This document shows, piece after piece, positions 1 to 5,914 of a stretch of DNA of 5,914 nucleotides. Each line of letters opens with the position of its first letter. The first letter of the stretch is position 1. Location: positions 1 to 5,914 of the forward strand of contig CAMPJN010000250.1 of the NCBI GenBank assembly GCA_946886875.1, in the 5' to 3' direction. The notes beneath the pieces are model-generated. The model was not told where the DNA came from and did no database searches. It saw nothing but the letters and a program-made list of their open reading frames with translations. The position numbers were made by a program, and so were the translations under genes. The stretch is from an uncultured Pseudomonas sp. GTDB taxonomy: Bacteria > Pseudomonadota > Gammaproteobacteria > Pseudomonadales > Pseudomonadaceae.

Positions 1-516
1 GGCGAGAGGAAACTCGCCGCGCTTTGGCGCTATCCACTATTCATCGCCGCAGCCTTGCCGAACAAGGTATTTCCGCCTCTGTTCAACTGCTACCAGGGCG
101 GCCAGTCCTTCGGTTTGCACGTGGATAACGCAGTACGCGAGGTGCGCAGCACCGGCGAGAAAATCCGCACCGACCTGTCCGCCACACTGTTCTTCACCAA
201 TCCGGACGAGTACGACGGCGGCGAACTGATGGTCGAAGACACCTATGGCGCACACAGCGTCAAGCTACCGGCCGGCGACCTGATTCTCTACCCATCGACC
301 AGCCTGCACCGGGTCAACCCTGTTACCCGCGGGGCTCGGGTCTGCTCGTTCTTCTGGCTGCAGAGCATGGTCCGCGACGACGGCCAGCGCACGCTGTTGT
401 TCGATCTGGACAGCAGTATCCAGCAGCTCAACCGCGAGCTGGGTGCCGGGCACGCCAGCAGCGTGCAACTGACCGGGGTCTATCACAACCTGCTACGGCG
501 CTGGGCGGACCTCTGA
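1..516 (+). CDS. piuC: PiuC/YbiX-family Fe(II)/2-oxoglutarate-dependent dioxygenase (PKHD-type hydroxylase), 5' truncated
   Basis: The reading frame is open from base 1 to the TGA at 514-516, giving 171 codons. Family members such as E. coli YbiX have about 225 residues, so about 55 N-terminal residues lie outside the window. An in-frame TTG at 55 is not the start, because the codons before it already match the family ([12 protein letters not shown]). The double-stranded beta-helix fold's iron ligands are visible: the HxD pair in LHVDN (His codon 40, Asp codon 42) and the distal His in STSLHRV (codon 103). Arg codon 113 in [11 protein letters not shown] is the expected 2-oxoglutarate binder. 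[34 protein letters not shown] and the C-terminal YHNLLRRW are also family-typical. The natural substrate is unsettled. In Pseudomonas the gene lies in the iron-regulated piu locus with the TonB-dependent receptor PiuA, which should be upstream here but is not seen. Oddity: Cys at codon 30 (FNCY) where relatives I recall have Arg. Family assignment is firm; the symbol rests on similarity and context. Confidence 0.93.
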   Translation, partial: GERKLAALWRYPLFIAAALPNKVFPPLFNCYQGGQSFGLHVDNAVREVRSTGEKIRTDLSATLFFTNPDEYDGGELMVEDTYGAHSVKLPAGDLILYPSTSLHRVNPVTRGARVCSFFWLQSMVRDDGQRTLLFDLDSSIQQLNRELGAGHASSVQLTGVYHNLLRRWADL

Positions 517-521
517 GGCAA

Positions 522-568
522 TTGTTACAGCGTGCGCGCTTGGCGCTAATTCAAGTCTTTCTCAAATT
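522..568 (+). promoter_or_regulatory. Candidate promoter with overlapping AT-rich dyad (possible Fur site)
   Basis: TTGTTA at 522-527 (4/6 to the -35 consensus) and GCTAAT at 545-550 (4/6 to the -10 consensus) are separated by an ideal 17 bases. An imperfect 21-base dyad centred on 558 (548-568) starts inside the -10 element: its ends are AATT on both sides, with further symmetric AG/CT and A/A positions, about 12 of 20 bases symmetric. The right half, TTTCTCAAATT, looks like one half of a Pseudomonas Fur box. This placement would let a repressor block transcription of the reductase gene. Fur control fits the iron-related neighbours, but the match is weak and the left half is poor, so both promoter and operator are inference. 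Confidence 0.3.
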
Positions 569-580
569 GAATCGCACCGC

Positions 581-604
581 AGTGACACCGCGGTGGCCGT
601 CACT
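581..604 (+). other. Small inverted repeat in the leader of the reductase gene
   Basis: AGTGAC at 581-586 is the exact reverse complement of GTCACT at 599-604, with 12 bases between that contain the self-complementary ACCGCGGT. In RNA this could form a short stem-loop ending seven bases before the AGG of the weak ribosome binding site. No T-run follows, so it is not an intrinsic terminator. It could be a protein-binding dyad or chance in GC-rich DNA. Confidence 0.25.
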
Positions 605-622
605 AGTCTCAGGTAGCTCCCC

Positions 623-3145
623 GTGTTCAAGAAAATCCTCTTTCAACTGCATTGGCTGCTCGGCATCAGCGCCGGTCTGGTGCTGGCGCTGATGGGCCTG
701 ACCGGCGCCGCCTATTCGTTCCAAGATGAACTGTTGCGTGCGCTCAACCCCGAGGTGTTGCGGGTCGAGGTACGTGATAGTGACGTGCTGCCGGCGGACG
801 TGCTGCTGCCGAAGATCGAGGCGGCCAGCCAGCAGCGGGTGGTGCGCTTGAATGTGGAGGCGGCGGTCGACCTGCCTGGGCGGGTGATGTTCGCGCCGCC
901 GCCGGGCGAGCGCCGCGGAGCAATGCGTTATTTCGACCCCTATAGCGGCGAGCTGCTCGGCGAACCGCGCGGGCAGGGCTTTTTCGACCTGATGCTGGAG
1001 CTGCACCGCTTTCTCGCCATGGGCGAGTACGGCAAACAGATCACTGCTGCCAGCGCCTTGGCGTTGATCTTTTTCTGCCTTTCCGGCCTGTATCTGCGTT
1101 GGCCACGCCGGGCCTTGAGTTGGCGCGCCTGGCTGACCCTGGACTGGGCTAAACGTGGCCGCGCGTTCAACTGGGATCTGCACGCTGTGGCCGGTACCTG
1201 GTGCTTGGCGTTCTATCTCTGCGCGGCGTTGACCGGGCTGTATTGGTCCTACGGCTGGTACCGCGAAGGGCTGACCGCTCTGCTCAGCAGTGAACCGGCC
1301 GGAAAACCCCGCGAACGTGGCGCTCCGCCCGCGAGCGAAGGCATGCCTGCGGTGGACCATGCGGCGCTCTGGGCTGGGTTGCAACAGGCCGCCGGGCCGC
1401 AATTGAGCGGCTACAGCCTGCGCCTGCCGGCTGCGGCCGGTCAGCCGGCCACGGTGTTCTACCTGCTCGATGACGCCCCCCATGCGCGCGCCTTCAACCA
1501 GGTGACGCTGGACCCGCAGAGTGGCGCGCCGAGTCGCAACCGGCGCTATCGCCAACAGGCGTTGGGCGATCGGCTGCTGACCAGCGTCTATGCCCTGCAT
1601 GTTGGCAGCTACTTTGGCCTGACCGGGCGCATCCTGATGTTTCTGGCCAGCCTGAGCATGCCGCTGTTCGCTATTACCGGCTGGTTGCTGTACCTCGATC
1701 GCCGACGCAGAAAGCGCGCAGCTTTGGCCGCACGCAAGGCACTATCCCCCACGGGCGGGACTACGCGCGATTGGTTGATCGGCTTCGCCAGTCAGAGCGG
1801 GTTCGCCGAACAGCTGGCCTGGCAAACCGCCGGGCAACTGCAGGCGGCCGGTCATGGCGTGCGGGTCGAGCCGCTGGCGCGCCTTGACCGCCAGGCCTTG
1901 AGCGAAGCGCAGCACGCACTGTTTGTGGTCAGCACCTTCGGCGACGGCGAAGCGCCGGACAGCGCCCGTGGCTTCGAGCGTAAGTTGCTCGGCAAGGCCC
2001 TGGGCCTGCCGAACCTGCGCTACGCCATGCTTGCCCTCGGCGATCGTCAGTATCGGCATTTCTGCGGCTTCGCCGAGCGCTTGCACTGTTGGCTCGGTCG
2101 ACAAGGCGCGCGCAGCCTGTTCGAACCGGTGCAAGTGGATGCCGGCGATGGACTGGCCTTGGCCGACTGGCAGCGTCAGCTCCGCGCGCTGACCGGCGCC
2201 CAGCCGCTAGATAACGTGACTACTGCCTTTGGCCTGTGGACGTTGCATCAGCGCGAGCTGCTCAACCCCGGCAGCCAGGGCGCACCCACCTATCTGATCG
2301 GGCTGCGCGGCGAGCCCTGCGATGACTGGCTGGCCGGCGATATCCTGCAGGTGCAACCGCGCCAGGCCGACGCAGTAGTACGCGCCTGGTTGCAACGCTT
2401 CGGTCTGGATGGCGACGAGCCGGTAACCCTCGACGGCTTGCAACAGTCGTTACGCCAGGCCCTGGCCAGCAAGCAGCTACCGGACAGCTTCGCCCATCTG
2501 CTCGGTCTGCATGCCCAGGCCTTGCTTGACGCCCTGGCACCCTTGGCGCCGCGCGACTATTCCATCGCCTCGCTGCCCAGCGACGGCATGTTGCAGCTGA
2601 TAGTGCGCCAGGAGCGGCACGCCGATGGTTCGCTGGGCATAGGTTCCGGTTGGCTAAGCGAATACGCCCCCTTGCAGCAACGCGTGCTGGCGCGGGTACG
2701 GCGCAACAGCGCCTTTCACCTGCCGACAGACGAGCGCCCGCTGATTCTGATTGGCAACGGCACCGGCCTGGCCGGATTGCGCAGCCTGCTCAAGGCGCGC
2801 ATCGCCGCTGGGCAGCGGGATAACTGGCTGCTGTTCGGCGAACGCAACGCCGCATACGACTTCTATTGCCAGGACGAGTTGCAAGGCTGGCTGGCCAGCG
2901 GCGACCTGGTGCGTCTGGACCTGGCCTTCTCCCGCGACCAGGCGCACAAGCGCTATGTGCAGGATTGCCTGAGCGAGTGCGCCGAACAGCTGGGCGAATG
3001 GCTGGCTGCCGGCGCGGCGATTTACGTTTGCGGCAGCCTCGACGGCATGGCCAGCGGCGTCGACCGGGTGCTGCGCGAAGTGTTGGGTGAGGCGGCAGTC
3101 GAGAAGTTGAACGAGCAAGGGCGTTATCGCCGCGATGTCTACTGA
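623..3145 (+). CDS. piuB: PiuB-like inner-membrane reductase: PepSY-type haem module fused to flavodoxin and FAD/NADPH domains
   Basis: 840 residues. The GTG start is well fixed: an in-frame TAG lies at 614-616, only two codons upstream, and a weak AGG ribosome binding site sits at 611-613. Residues 1-365 form a PepSY-associated membrane module with four hydrophobic segments (about 9-33, 139-160, 187-210, 336-358), a periplasmic region between each pair, and a basic cytoplasmic end (DRRRRKR, 359-365). His10, His128, His187 and His326 lie in or next to these helices and are candidate axial haem ligands. A flavodoxin domain follows (about 384-522): phosphate loop ASQSGFAE 389-396, [10 protein letters not shown] 437-446, [10 protein letters not shown] 472-481. 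The FAD/NADPH part shows RDYS 644-647, GSGW 674-677, GNGTGLAG 711-718, [10 protein letters not shown] 801-810 and the CysJ-like end GRYRRDVY with terminal Tyr840. Likely role: NADPH to FAD to FMN to haem to a periplasmic acceptor such as ferric siderophore. The architecture is clear; the iron substrate is inferred from the piuC neighbour and FoxB-type reductases. Confidence 0.9.
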   Translation: MFKKILFQLHWLLGISAGLVLALMGLTGAAYSFQDELLRALNPEVLRVEVRDSDVLPADVLLPKIEAASQQRVVRLNVEAAVDLPGRVMFAPPPGERRGAMRYFDPYSGELLGEPRGQGFFDLMLELHRFLAMGEYGKQITAASALALIFFCLSGLYLRWPRRALSWRAWLTLDWAKRGRAFNWDLHAVAGTWCLAFYLCAALTGLYWSYGWYREGLTALLSSEPAGKPRERGAPPASEGMPAVDHAALWAGLQQAAGPQLSGYSLRLPAAAGQPATVFYLLDDAPHARAFNQVTLDPQSGAPSRNRRYRQQALGDRLLTSVYALHVGSYFGLTGRILMFLASLSMPLFAITGWLLYLDRRRRKRAALAARKALSPTGGTTRDWLIGFASQSGFAEQLAWQTAGQLQAAGHGVRVEPLARLDRQALSEAQHALFVVSTFGDGEAPDSARGFERKLLGKALGLPNLRYAMLALGDRQYRHFCGFAERLHCWLGRQGARSLFEPVQVDAGDGLALADWQRQLRALTGAQPLDNVTTAFGLWTLHQRELLNPGSQGAPTYLIGLRGEPCDDWLAGDILQVQPRQADAVVRAWLQRFGLDGDEPVTLDGLQQSLRQALASKQLPDSFAHLLGLHAQALLDALAPLAPRDYSIASLPSDGMLQLIVRQERHADGSLGIGSGWLSEYAPLQQRVLARVRRNSAFHLPTDERPLILIGNGTGLAGLRSLLKARIAAGQRDNWLLFGERNAAYDFYCQDELQGWLASGDLVRLDLAFSRDQAHKRYVQDCLSECAEQLGEWLAAGAAIYVCGSLDGMASGVDRVLREVLGEAAVEKLNEQGRYRRDVY

Positions 3146-3187
3146 GTTGTAGGTCCTATGCTCCCGCTCAACCCGGGGGACGACCAT

Positions 3188-3214
3188 CCCGGATTGCGCC
3201 GAGACTTATCCGGG
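3188..3214. repeat. Palindromic intergenic repeat of the CCCGGAT...ATCCGGG type
   Basis: CCCGGAT at 3188-3194 and ATCCGGG at 3208-3214 are perfect 7-base inverted arms around a 13-base loop that begins TGCGC. This matches the general look of a short dyad repeat common between Pseudomonas genes. It lies 43 bases after the reductase stop codon and could add a stem-loop to the mRNA end, but there is no T-run, so I do not call it a terminator. Copy number elsewhere cannot be seen. Confidence 0.5.
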
Positions 3215-3226
3215 CGACAGGAGCTG

Positions 3227-3283
3227 TGTAGGGTGACGATGGCAAAGCCTTGTCCACCATTGGCCACCCAGATGGCGGACAAG
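3227..3283. repeat. Second palindromic repeat (TGTAGGGTG...GTCCACC type) with a 12-base hairpin
   Basis: CTTGTCCACCAT at 3249-3260 and ATGGCGGACAAG at 3272-3283 are inverted arms with a single mismatch (11 of 12 paired) around an 11-base loop. TGTAGGGTG at 3227-3235 precedes it, a motif I recognise from interspersed repeats of several Pseudomonas species. GGGTG (3231-3235) can alternatively pair with CACCC (3265-3269). The extent is approximate. No T-tract follows the hairpin. Confidence 0.5.
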
Positions 3284-3291
3284 CGGAAGCA

Positions 3292-3354
3292 TGTGGGAGG
3301 CGCTTTAGCGGCGAGCGTTCAACGGCGGCAATCGCGGCTGAAGCCCCTCCCACA
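3292..3354. repeat. Third palindromic repeat (TGTGGGAGG...CCTCCCACA), REP-like
   Basis: The arms 3292-3314 and 3332-3354 are 23 bases each and match as inverted repeats at 20 of 23 positions, around a 17-base loop. The outer TGTGGGAGG/CCTCCCACA and inner GCTTTAGC/GCTGAAGC blocks are those of the widespread Pseudomonas intergenic palindrome. A 14-base block, GGAGGCGCTTTAGC at 3297-3310, recurs with one difference at 5901-5914. Such elements are usually non-coding; they may stabilise mRNA ends or bind nucleoid proteins, which cannot be judged here. Confidence 0.75.
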
Positions 3355-3408
3355 GTCCGGCAACCAGCCCAACGACGCCCGGGGCGCTTTTGCGGGCAAC
3401 CGCACCGC

Positions 3409-3437
3409 TGCAAAAAAACACAGCCCTGAGCTATATC
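3409..3437 (+). promoter_or_regulatory. Weak candidate promoter for the pxp operon
   Basis: The pxp operon needs a promoter in 3355-3477, after the repeats. The best AT-rich block is TATATC at 3432-3437 (4/6 to the -10 consensus), with TGCAAA at 3409-3414 seventeen bases upstream as a poor -35 match. TTTTGC at 3388-3393 and GCAAAA at 3410-3415 form a 6-base inverted repeat next to a run of seven A (3412-3418). I see no recognisable operator. The promoter position is a guess. Confidence 0.18.
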
Positions 3438-3477
3438 CAGCTGGTGTCGCCCTTGCTCTGGTTCTAAGCTTGGAGCC

Positions 3478-4221
3478 ATGAAAAAAATCCTGTTGAACTG
3501 CGATATGGGCGAAAGCTTCGGCGTCTGGAGCATGGGCGACGATGCCCACGCCATGCCGCTGATCGATCAGGCCAACCTGGCCTGCGGTTTTCATGCCTCC
3601 GACCCTATGACCATGCAGCGCACCGTCGAGCTGGCGGTGGAGCATGGAGTGAGCATCGGTGCCCACCCGGGCTATCCCGACCTGCTCGGTTTCGGCCGTC
3701 GCCATATGGCGCTTTCGCCTGATGAAGTGACGGCCGTGGTGCTCTATCAGATTGGCGCGCTGGATGCCTTCTGCCGCGCCGCCGGTAGCCGCCTGGCCTA
3801 CGTCAAACCACACGGCGCGCTGTACAACGAACTGGTTTGCAACGACGCCCTGTTCGTCGCGGTGCTCGAGGCCTGTGCCAGCTATCGCCAGGGCTTACCC
3901 TTGATGACCCTGGCGTTGAGCGACAACAGCCGCGAGTTGCGTCTGGCCGATGAAGCCGATGTGCCGTTGCTGTTCGAGGCCTTCGCCGATCGCGCCTACC
4001 TGGCCGATGGCCAACTGGCGCCGCGACGTTTGTCCGGCGCGGTGCATCGCGAGCCGCAACGGATTCTCGAGCAGGGCCTGGCCATCGCCCAGGGCGAGGC
4101 CTTCGCCGATATCGACGGTAAACCGTTGCAACTGCGTGCCGACAGCCTCTGCGTCCATGGCGACAATGCCGAGTCGTTGGCCGTGTTACGGCGTTTGCGA
4201 GCGATGCTGGACGCCACGTGA
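3478..4221 (+). CDS. pxpA: 5-oxoprolinase subunit A (LamB/YcsF family)
   Basis: 247 residues, normal length for PxpA. With PxpB and PxpC it catalyses ATP-dependent opening of 5-oxoproline (pyroglutamate) to glutamate in the cytoplasm, removing a spontaneous damage product of glutamine, glutamate and glutathione turnover. Family hallmarks run in order along the protein: LLNCDMGES (5-13), NLACGFHASDP (33-43), GAHPGYPD (61-68) with GFGRR (71-75), VKPHGALYN (109-117), FADRAYLADGQLAPR (169-183) and CVHGDN (225-230). The His and Asp residues in these blocks form the TIM-barrel-like active cleft. The start is secure because the family begins at this point, one or two residues before the NCD motif. 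GGAG at 3472-3475 is only two bases from the ATG, closer than the usual spacing, so initiation may be modest. The gene is first of three. Its TGA overlaps the GTG of pxpB by four bases, implying translational coupling. Confidence 0.96.
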   Translation: MKKILLNCDMGESFGVWSMGDDAHAMPLIDQANLACGFHASDPMTMQRTVELAVEHGVSIGAHPGYPDLLGFGRRHMALSPDEVTAVVLYQIGALDAFCRAAGSRLAYVKPHGALYNELVCNDALFVAVLEACASYRQGLPLMTLALSDNSRELRLADEADVPLLFEAFADRAYLADGQLAPRRLSGAVHREPQRILEQGLAIAQGEAFADIDGKPLQLRADSLCVHGDNAESLAVLRRLRAMLDAT

Positions 4222-4895
4222 TCCGCCTCGAACCCGCTGGCGCCGAAGCCCTGCTGCTGGTGCTGGCCGACCAGCCGGATGCGAGCCTGGCGCCGCGTAT
4301 CGCTCAGCTGGCCGAGCGCATTCGTCTGGTCCTGGGGCCGTTGCTCACCGATCTGGTGCCGGGTTGGACCAGCCTGCTGTTGCACTACGACCTGACCCGC
4401 ACCGATCACCAGGCCCTGGCCGCTCAGCTGACGCCGCTGCTCGAACAGTGGATCGAGCAACCCTGCGCCGCGCCGGTCGGGCATCTGCACGAAATCCCCA
4501 TCTGCTATATCGGCGAGGATCTGCCCGAGGTTGCGCGGCTTTGCAGGCTCAGCATCGCCGAGGTGATCGCCCTGCATGTCGGTGCCGAGTACCGCGTCGG
4601 CGCCATAGGTTTCGCCCCGGGGTTCGCCTATCTCGGCGAACTGCACCCTCTGCTGAGCCTGCCGCGCCGCGCCACCCCGCGAGTACTGGTGCCGGCCGGC
4701 AGCCTGGCGATCGCCGAGCGGCAGACCGCAATCTATCCACACAGCTCGCCGGGTGGTTGGCATCTGCTCGGGCATTGCCCCTGGCCGTTGTTCGATGCCC
4801 AGCGCGAGCCGCCGTGCGCCCTGGCATTGGGTGACCGGGTGCGTTTCCGGGCGATCGACGAACGCAGCTTCAGCGCCGAGGGCGGGCGCCTATGA
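4218..4895 (+). CDS. pxpB: 5-oxoprolinase subunit B (KipI / allophanate hydrolase subunit 1 family)
   Basis: 225 residues, close to E. coli PxpB (YbgJ). It pairs with PxpC to form the part of 5-oxoprolinase thought to activate 5-oxoproline with ATP. The cyclophilin-like C-terminal domain carries the strongest motifs: HEIPICYIGEDLPEVA (91-106), GFAPGFAYLGEL (131-142), PRVLVPAGSLAIAERQTAIYP (154-174) and SPGGWHLLG (177-185), then LGDRVRFRAI (204-213). The N-terminal part includes the family's VPGWTSLLLHYD (47-58). The start is GTG in a GTGA overlap with the pxpA stop; no independent ribosome binding site is obvious, fitting translational coupling. The Bacillus homologue KipI inhibits the sporulation kinase KinA, a name that often misleads annotation; next to pxpA and pxpC the metabolic role is the right call. 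No key block is missing. Confidence 0.96.
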   Translation: MIRLEPAGAEALLLVLADQPDASLAPRIAQLAERIRLVLGPLLTDLVPGWTSLLLHYDLTRTDHQALAAQLTPLLEQWIEQPCAAPVGHLHEIPICYIGEDLPEVARLCRLSIAEVIALHVGAEYRVGAIGFAPGFAYLGELHPLLSLPRRATPRVLVPAGSLAIAERQTAIYPHSSPGGWHLLGHCPWPLFDAQREPPCALALGDRVRFRAIDERSFSAEGGRL

Positions 4896-5812
4896 AGGGC
4901 CTGTCGGTGCTCAAGCCAGGGCCCTTGAGCCTGCTGCAGGACAGCGGTCGGCGGGGTTGGCAGCACCTCGGCGTATCGCCGGCCGGGCCCCTGGATCTGC
5001 ATGCATCGGCCTGGGCCAATCGCCTGCTGAATAACCCCTGGGGCACGCCGCTGCTGGAAATCGCCTTGGGCGATATCGAATTGCAGGCCCAGCTGGATAC
5101 CTGGGTCGCCTGTTGTGGCGCCGACATGCCGCTGAGCATCGATGGCGAGACGCAGCCAGGGTGGTCGCGTCTGCCAGTGCGCGCCGGCCAGCATCTGCGG
5201 TTGGGTTTTGCCCGCAGTGGCCAGCGCGCCTACCTGGCGGTGGCCGGCGGGTTTCGCGCGGCGCCGGTATTGGGCAGCGTCAGCAGCCACCAGCGGGAAA
5301 ATCTCGGTGGCCTGCATGGGCGCGGTGACAAGCTGCAAAGCGGCGATCTGCTGGTGTGCCGGCCGGGGTCCTTCGCCCATAAGGCCAGCGTGCCCTGGCC
5401 CTATCAGCCGGACTACCGCGCCAGACCATTACTGCGGGTGATTACCGGCGGCGACGCGGCGAGTTTCGACGAGGACCAGTTGCAGGGTTTTTTCGCCCGC
5501 TGTTGGCGCCTCAGCCCGCAGTCCGACCGCATGGGCGCCCGCTTGATCGGCGAAGCCCTGCAAGCGCCCAAGCGGCAATGGTCGCTGGGCGTCAGCCGCG
5601 GCGCCATCCAGGTGCCGCCGGACGGCCAACCGATCATCCTTCAGGCCGACCATCCGACCATGGGCGGCTACCCGCTGCTCGGCTGGCTGCACCCGCTCGA
5701 CCTCAGCCGCCTGGCGCAATGCCCGACCCACCACGACCTCTGTTTCACCCCGGTCAGCGTCAGCGACACCCAGGCCGAATTGCGCGAGTTTTATCGGTTT
5801 TTTGGGCGTTAG
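4892..5812 (+). CDS. pxpC: 5-oxoprolinase subunit C (biotin-dependent carboxyltransferase / allophanate hydrolase subunit 2 family)
   Basis: 306 residues, close to E. coli PxpC (YbgK, about 310). It is the third subunit of the ATP-dependent 5-oxoprolinase; despite the family name it uses no biotin. Motifs seen: VLKPGPLSLLQDSGRRGWQH (6-25), GVSPAGPLD (27-35), the LEIALGDIEL strand (55-64), AYLAVAGGF (113-121), LGSVSSH (127-133), LRVITGGD (181-188), SDRMGARLIG (211-220) and VSRGAIQVPPDGQPIILQAD (234-253), then MGGYPLLG (257-264). The ADHPTMGGYP stretch departs from the ADRQTTGGYP form I recall for many relatives; it may be a clade variant. The ATG lies in an ATGA overlap with the pxpB stop. The TAG at 5810-5812 ends the operon; repeats follow directly, so no fourth operon gene is seen in the window. 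Confidence 0.95.
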   Translation: MKGLSVLKPGPLSLLQDSGRRGWQHLGVSPAGPLDLHASAWANRLLNNPWGTPLLEIALGDIELQAQLDTWVACCGADMPLSIDGETQPGWSRLPVRAGQHLRLGFARSGQRAYLAVAGGFRAAPVLGSVSSHQRENLGGLHGRGDKLQSGDLLVCRPGSFAHKASVPWPYQPDYRARPLLRVITGGDAASFDEDQLQGFFARCWRLSPQSDRMGARLIGEALQAPKRQWSLGVSRGAIQVPPDGQPIILQADHPTMGGYPLLGWLHPLDLSRLAQCPTHHDLCFTPVSVSDTQAELREFYRFFGR

Positions 5813-5834
5813 TCTGGTCCGTGCTGACCCCATT

Positions 5835-5870
5835 GCGGCTAAAGCGGAGCGCCGCCCGGCCGCTCCCACA
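5835..5870. repeat. Palindromic repeat after pxpC, interrupted arm of the GCGGCTAAAG...CGCTCCCACA type
   Basis: GCGGCTAAAGC (5835-5845) and CGCTCCCACA (5861-5870) are the two halves of one arm of the common Pseudomonas palindrome, with 15 extra bases between. GGAGCG (5846-5851) and CGCTCC (5861-5866) pair as a 6-base stem, so the insert makes its own hairpin. It starts 22 bases after the pxpC stop. The stem could slow transcription, but no T-run follows, so a terminator is not claimed. Confidence 0.55.
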
Positions 5871-5898
5871 CCTCCGGTAACGCCGCGATTGGCTTTTG

Positions 5899-5914
5899 TT
5901 GGAGGGGCTTTAGC
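5899..5914. repeat. Start of another repeat arm, cut by the window end
   Basis: TTGGAGGGGCTTTAGC matches the left arm of the repeat at 3292-3354: bases 5901-5914 equal 3297-3310 except for one position. Its GCTTTAGC (5907-5914) is also the exact reverse complement of GCTAAAGC at 5838-5845, so the two blocks may be the arms of one larger palindrome. The rest lies beyond the window. Confidence 0.5.

Noticed and set aside
551..1600. Long open frame on the minus strand, 349 codons
   Set aside because: It lies fully antisense to the clear reductase gene, is rich in Gln, Arg and Ala as expected from reversed GC-biased codons, and shows no recognisable domain.
3173..3192. CCGGG/CCCGG stem as an intrinsic terminator after the reductase gene
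   Set aside because: The stem is only five or six pairs, competes with the longer dyad at 3188-3214, and no T-run follows.
3187..3354. CRISPR array
   Set aside because: The repeated-looking units are three different palindromes, not direct repeats with regular spacers.
3158..3481. Plus-strand 107-codon open frame in the gap before pxpA
   Set aside because: It runs through three palindromic repeats, has no family resemblance or ribosome binding site that I can see, and ends on the pxpA start.
3996..4775. Minus-strand open frame of 259 codons, and a plus-strand frame at 3950-4834, across pxpA/pxpB
   Set aside because: Both are shadows of two unmistakable family genes; the plus-strand one is Arg/Pro/Ala-rich low-complexity sequence with no motif.
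3478..5812. A urea carboxylase/allophanate hydrolase or KipI-KipA sporulation regulator system
   Set aside because: PxpB and PxpC belong to families carrying those names, but the adjoining LamB/YcsF gene and full set of three point to 5-oxoprolinase.
1..5914. tRNA, rRNA, riboswitch or insertion-sequence genes
   Set aside because: I saw no cloverleaf-like segment, conserved RNA core, transposase-like protein or terminal inverted repeats with target duplication.

Overview
The window reads as ordinary GC-rich chromosome of a Pseudomonas species or close relative. The evidence is the strong G/C bias at third codon positions, a PiuC-like dioxygenase followed by a PepSY/flavodoxin/NADPH reductase (the piuC and piuB neighbourhood known from Pseudomonas), and palindromic intergenic repeats of the kind scattered through Pseudomonas genomes. 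All recognisable genes lie on the + strand.

Layout. Bases 1-516 are the 3' part of a PiuC/YbiX-type Fe(II)/2-oxoglutarate dioxygenase gene whose 5' end lies outside the window. A 106-base gap (517-622) holds a candidate sigma-70-like promoter overlapped by an AT-rich dyad, possibly a weak Fur site, and a small stem-loop. Bases 623-3145 encode an 840-residue inner-membrane oxidoreductase: a four-helix PepSY-type haem-binding module fused to a CysJ-like FMN/FAD/NADPH reductase. The 332-base gap 3146-3477 contains no credible gene; it holds three different palindromic repeats side by side, followed by about 120 bases of leader. Bases 3478-5812 are a compact pxpA-pxpB-pxpC operon (ATP-dependent 5-oxoprolinase) with both internal junctions overlapping by four bases. 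The last 102 bases again hold palindromic repeat material, cut by the window end.

Function. The first two genes probably belong to an iron-uptake locus: outer-membrane siderophore receptor (likely upstream, not seen), dioxygenase, and a membrane reductase that could pass NADPH electrons across the inner membrane to ferric iron. The pxp genes make a complex that opens 5-oxoproline to glutamate using ATP, a metabolite-repair and salvage role. The two blocks are separated by repeats and are probably transcribed independently.

I found no convincing new biological system. The points most worth a second look are the repeat mosaic that brackets the pxp operon, the possible Fur-type site before the reductase, the histidine layout of the reductase's membrane module, and a Cys in place of an expected Arg in the dioxygenase core.
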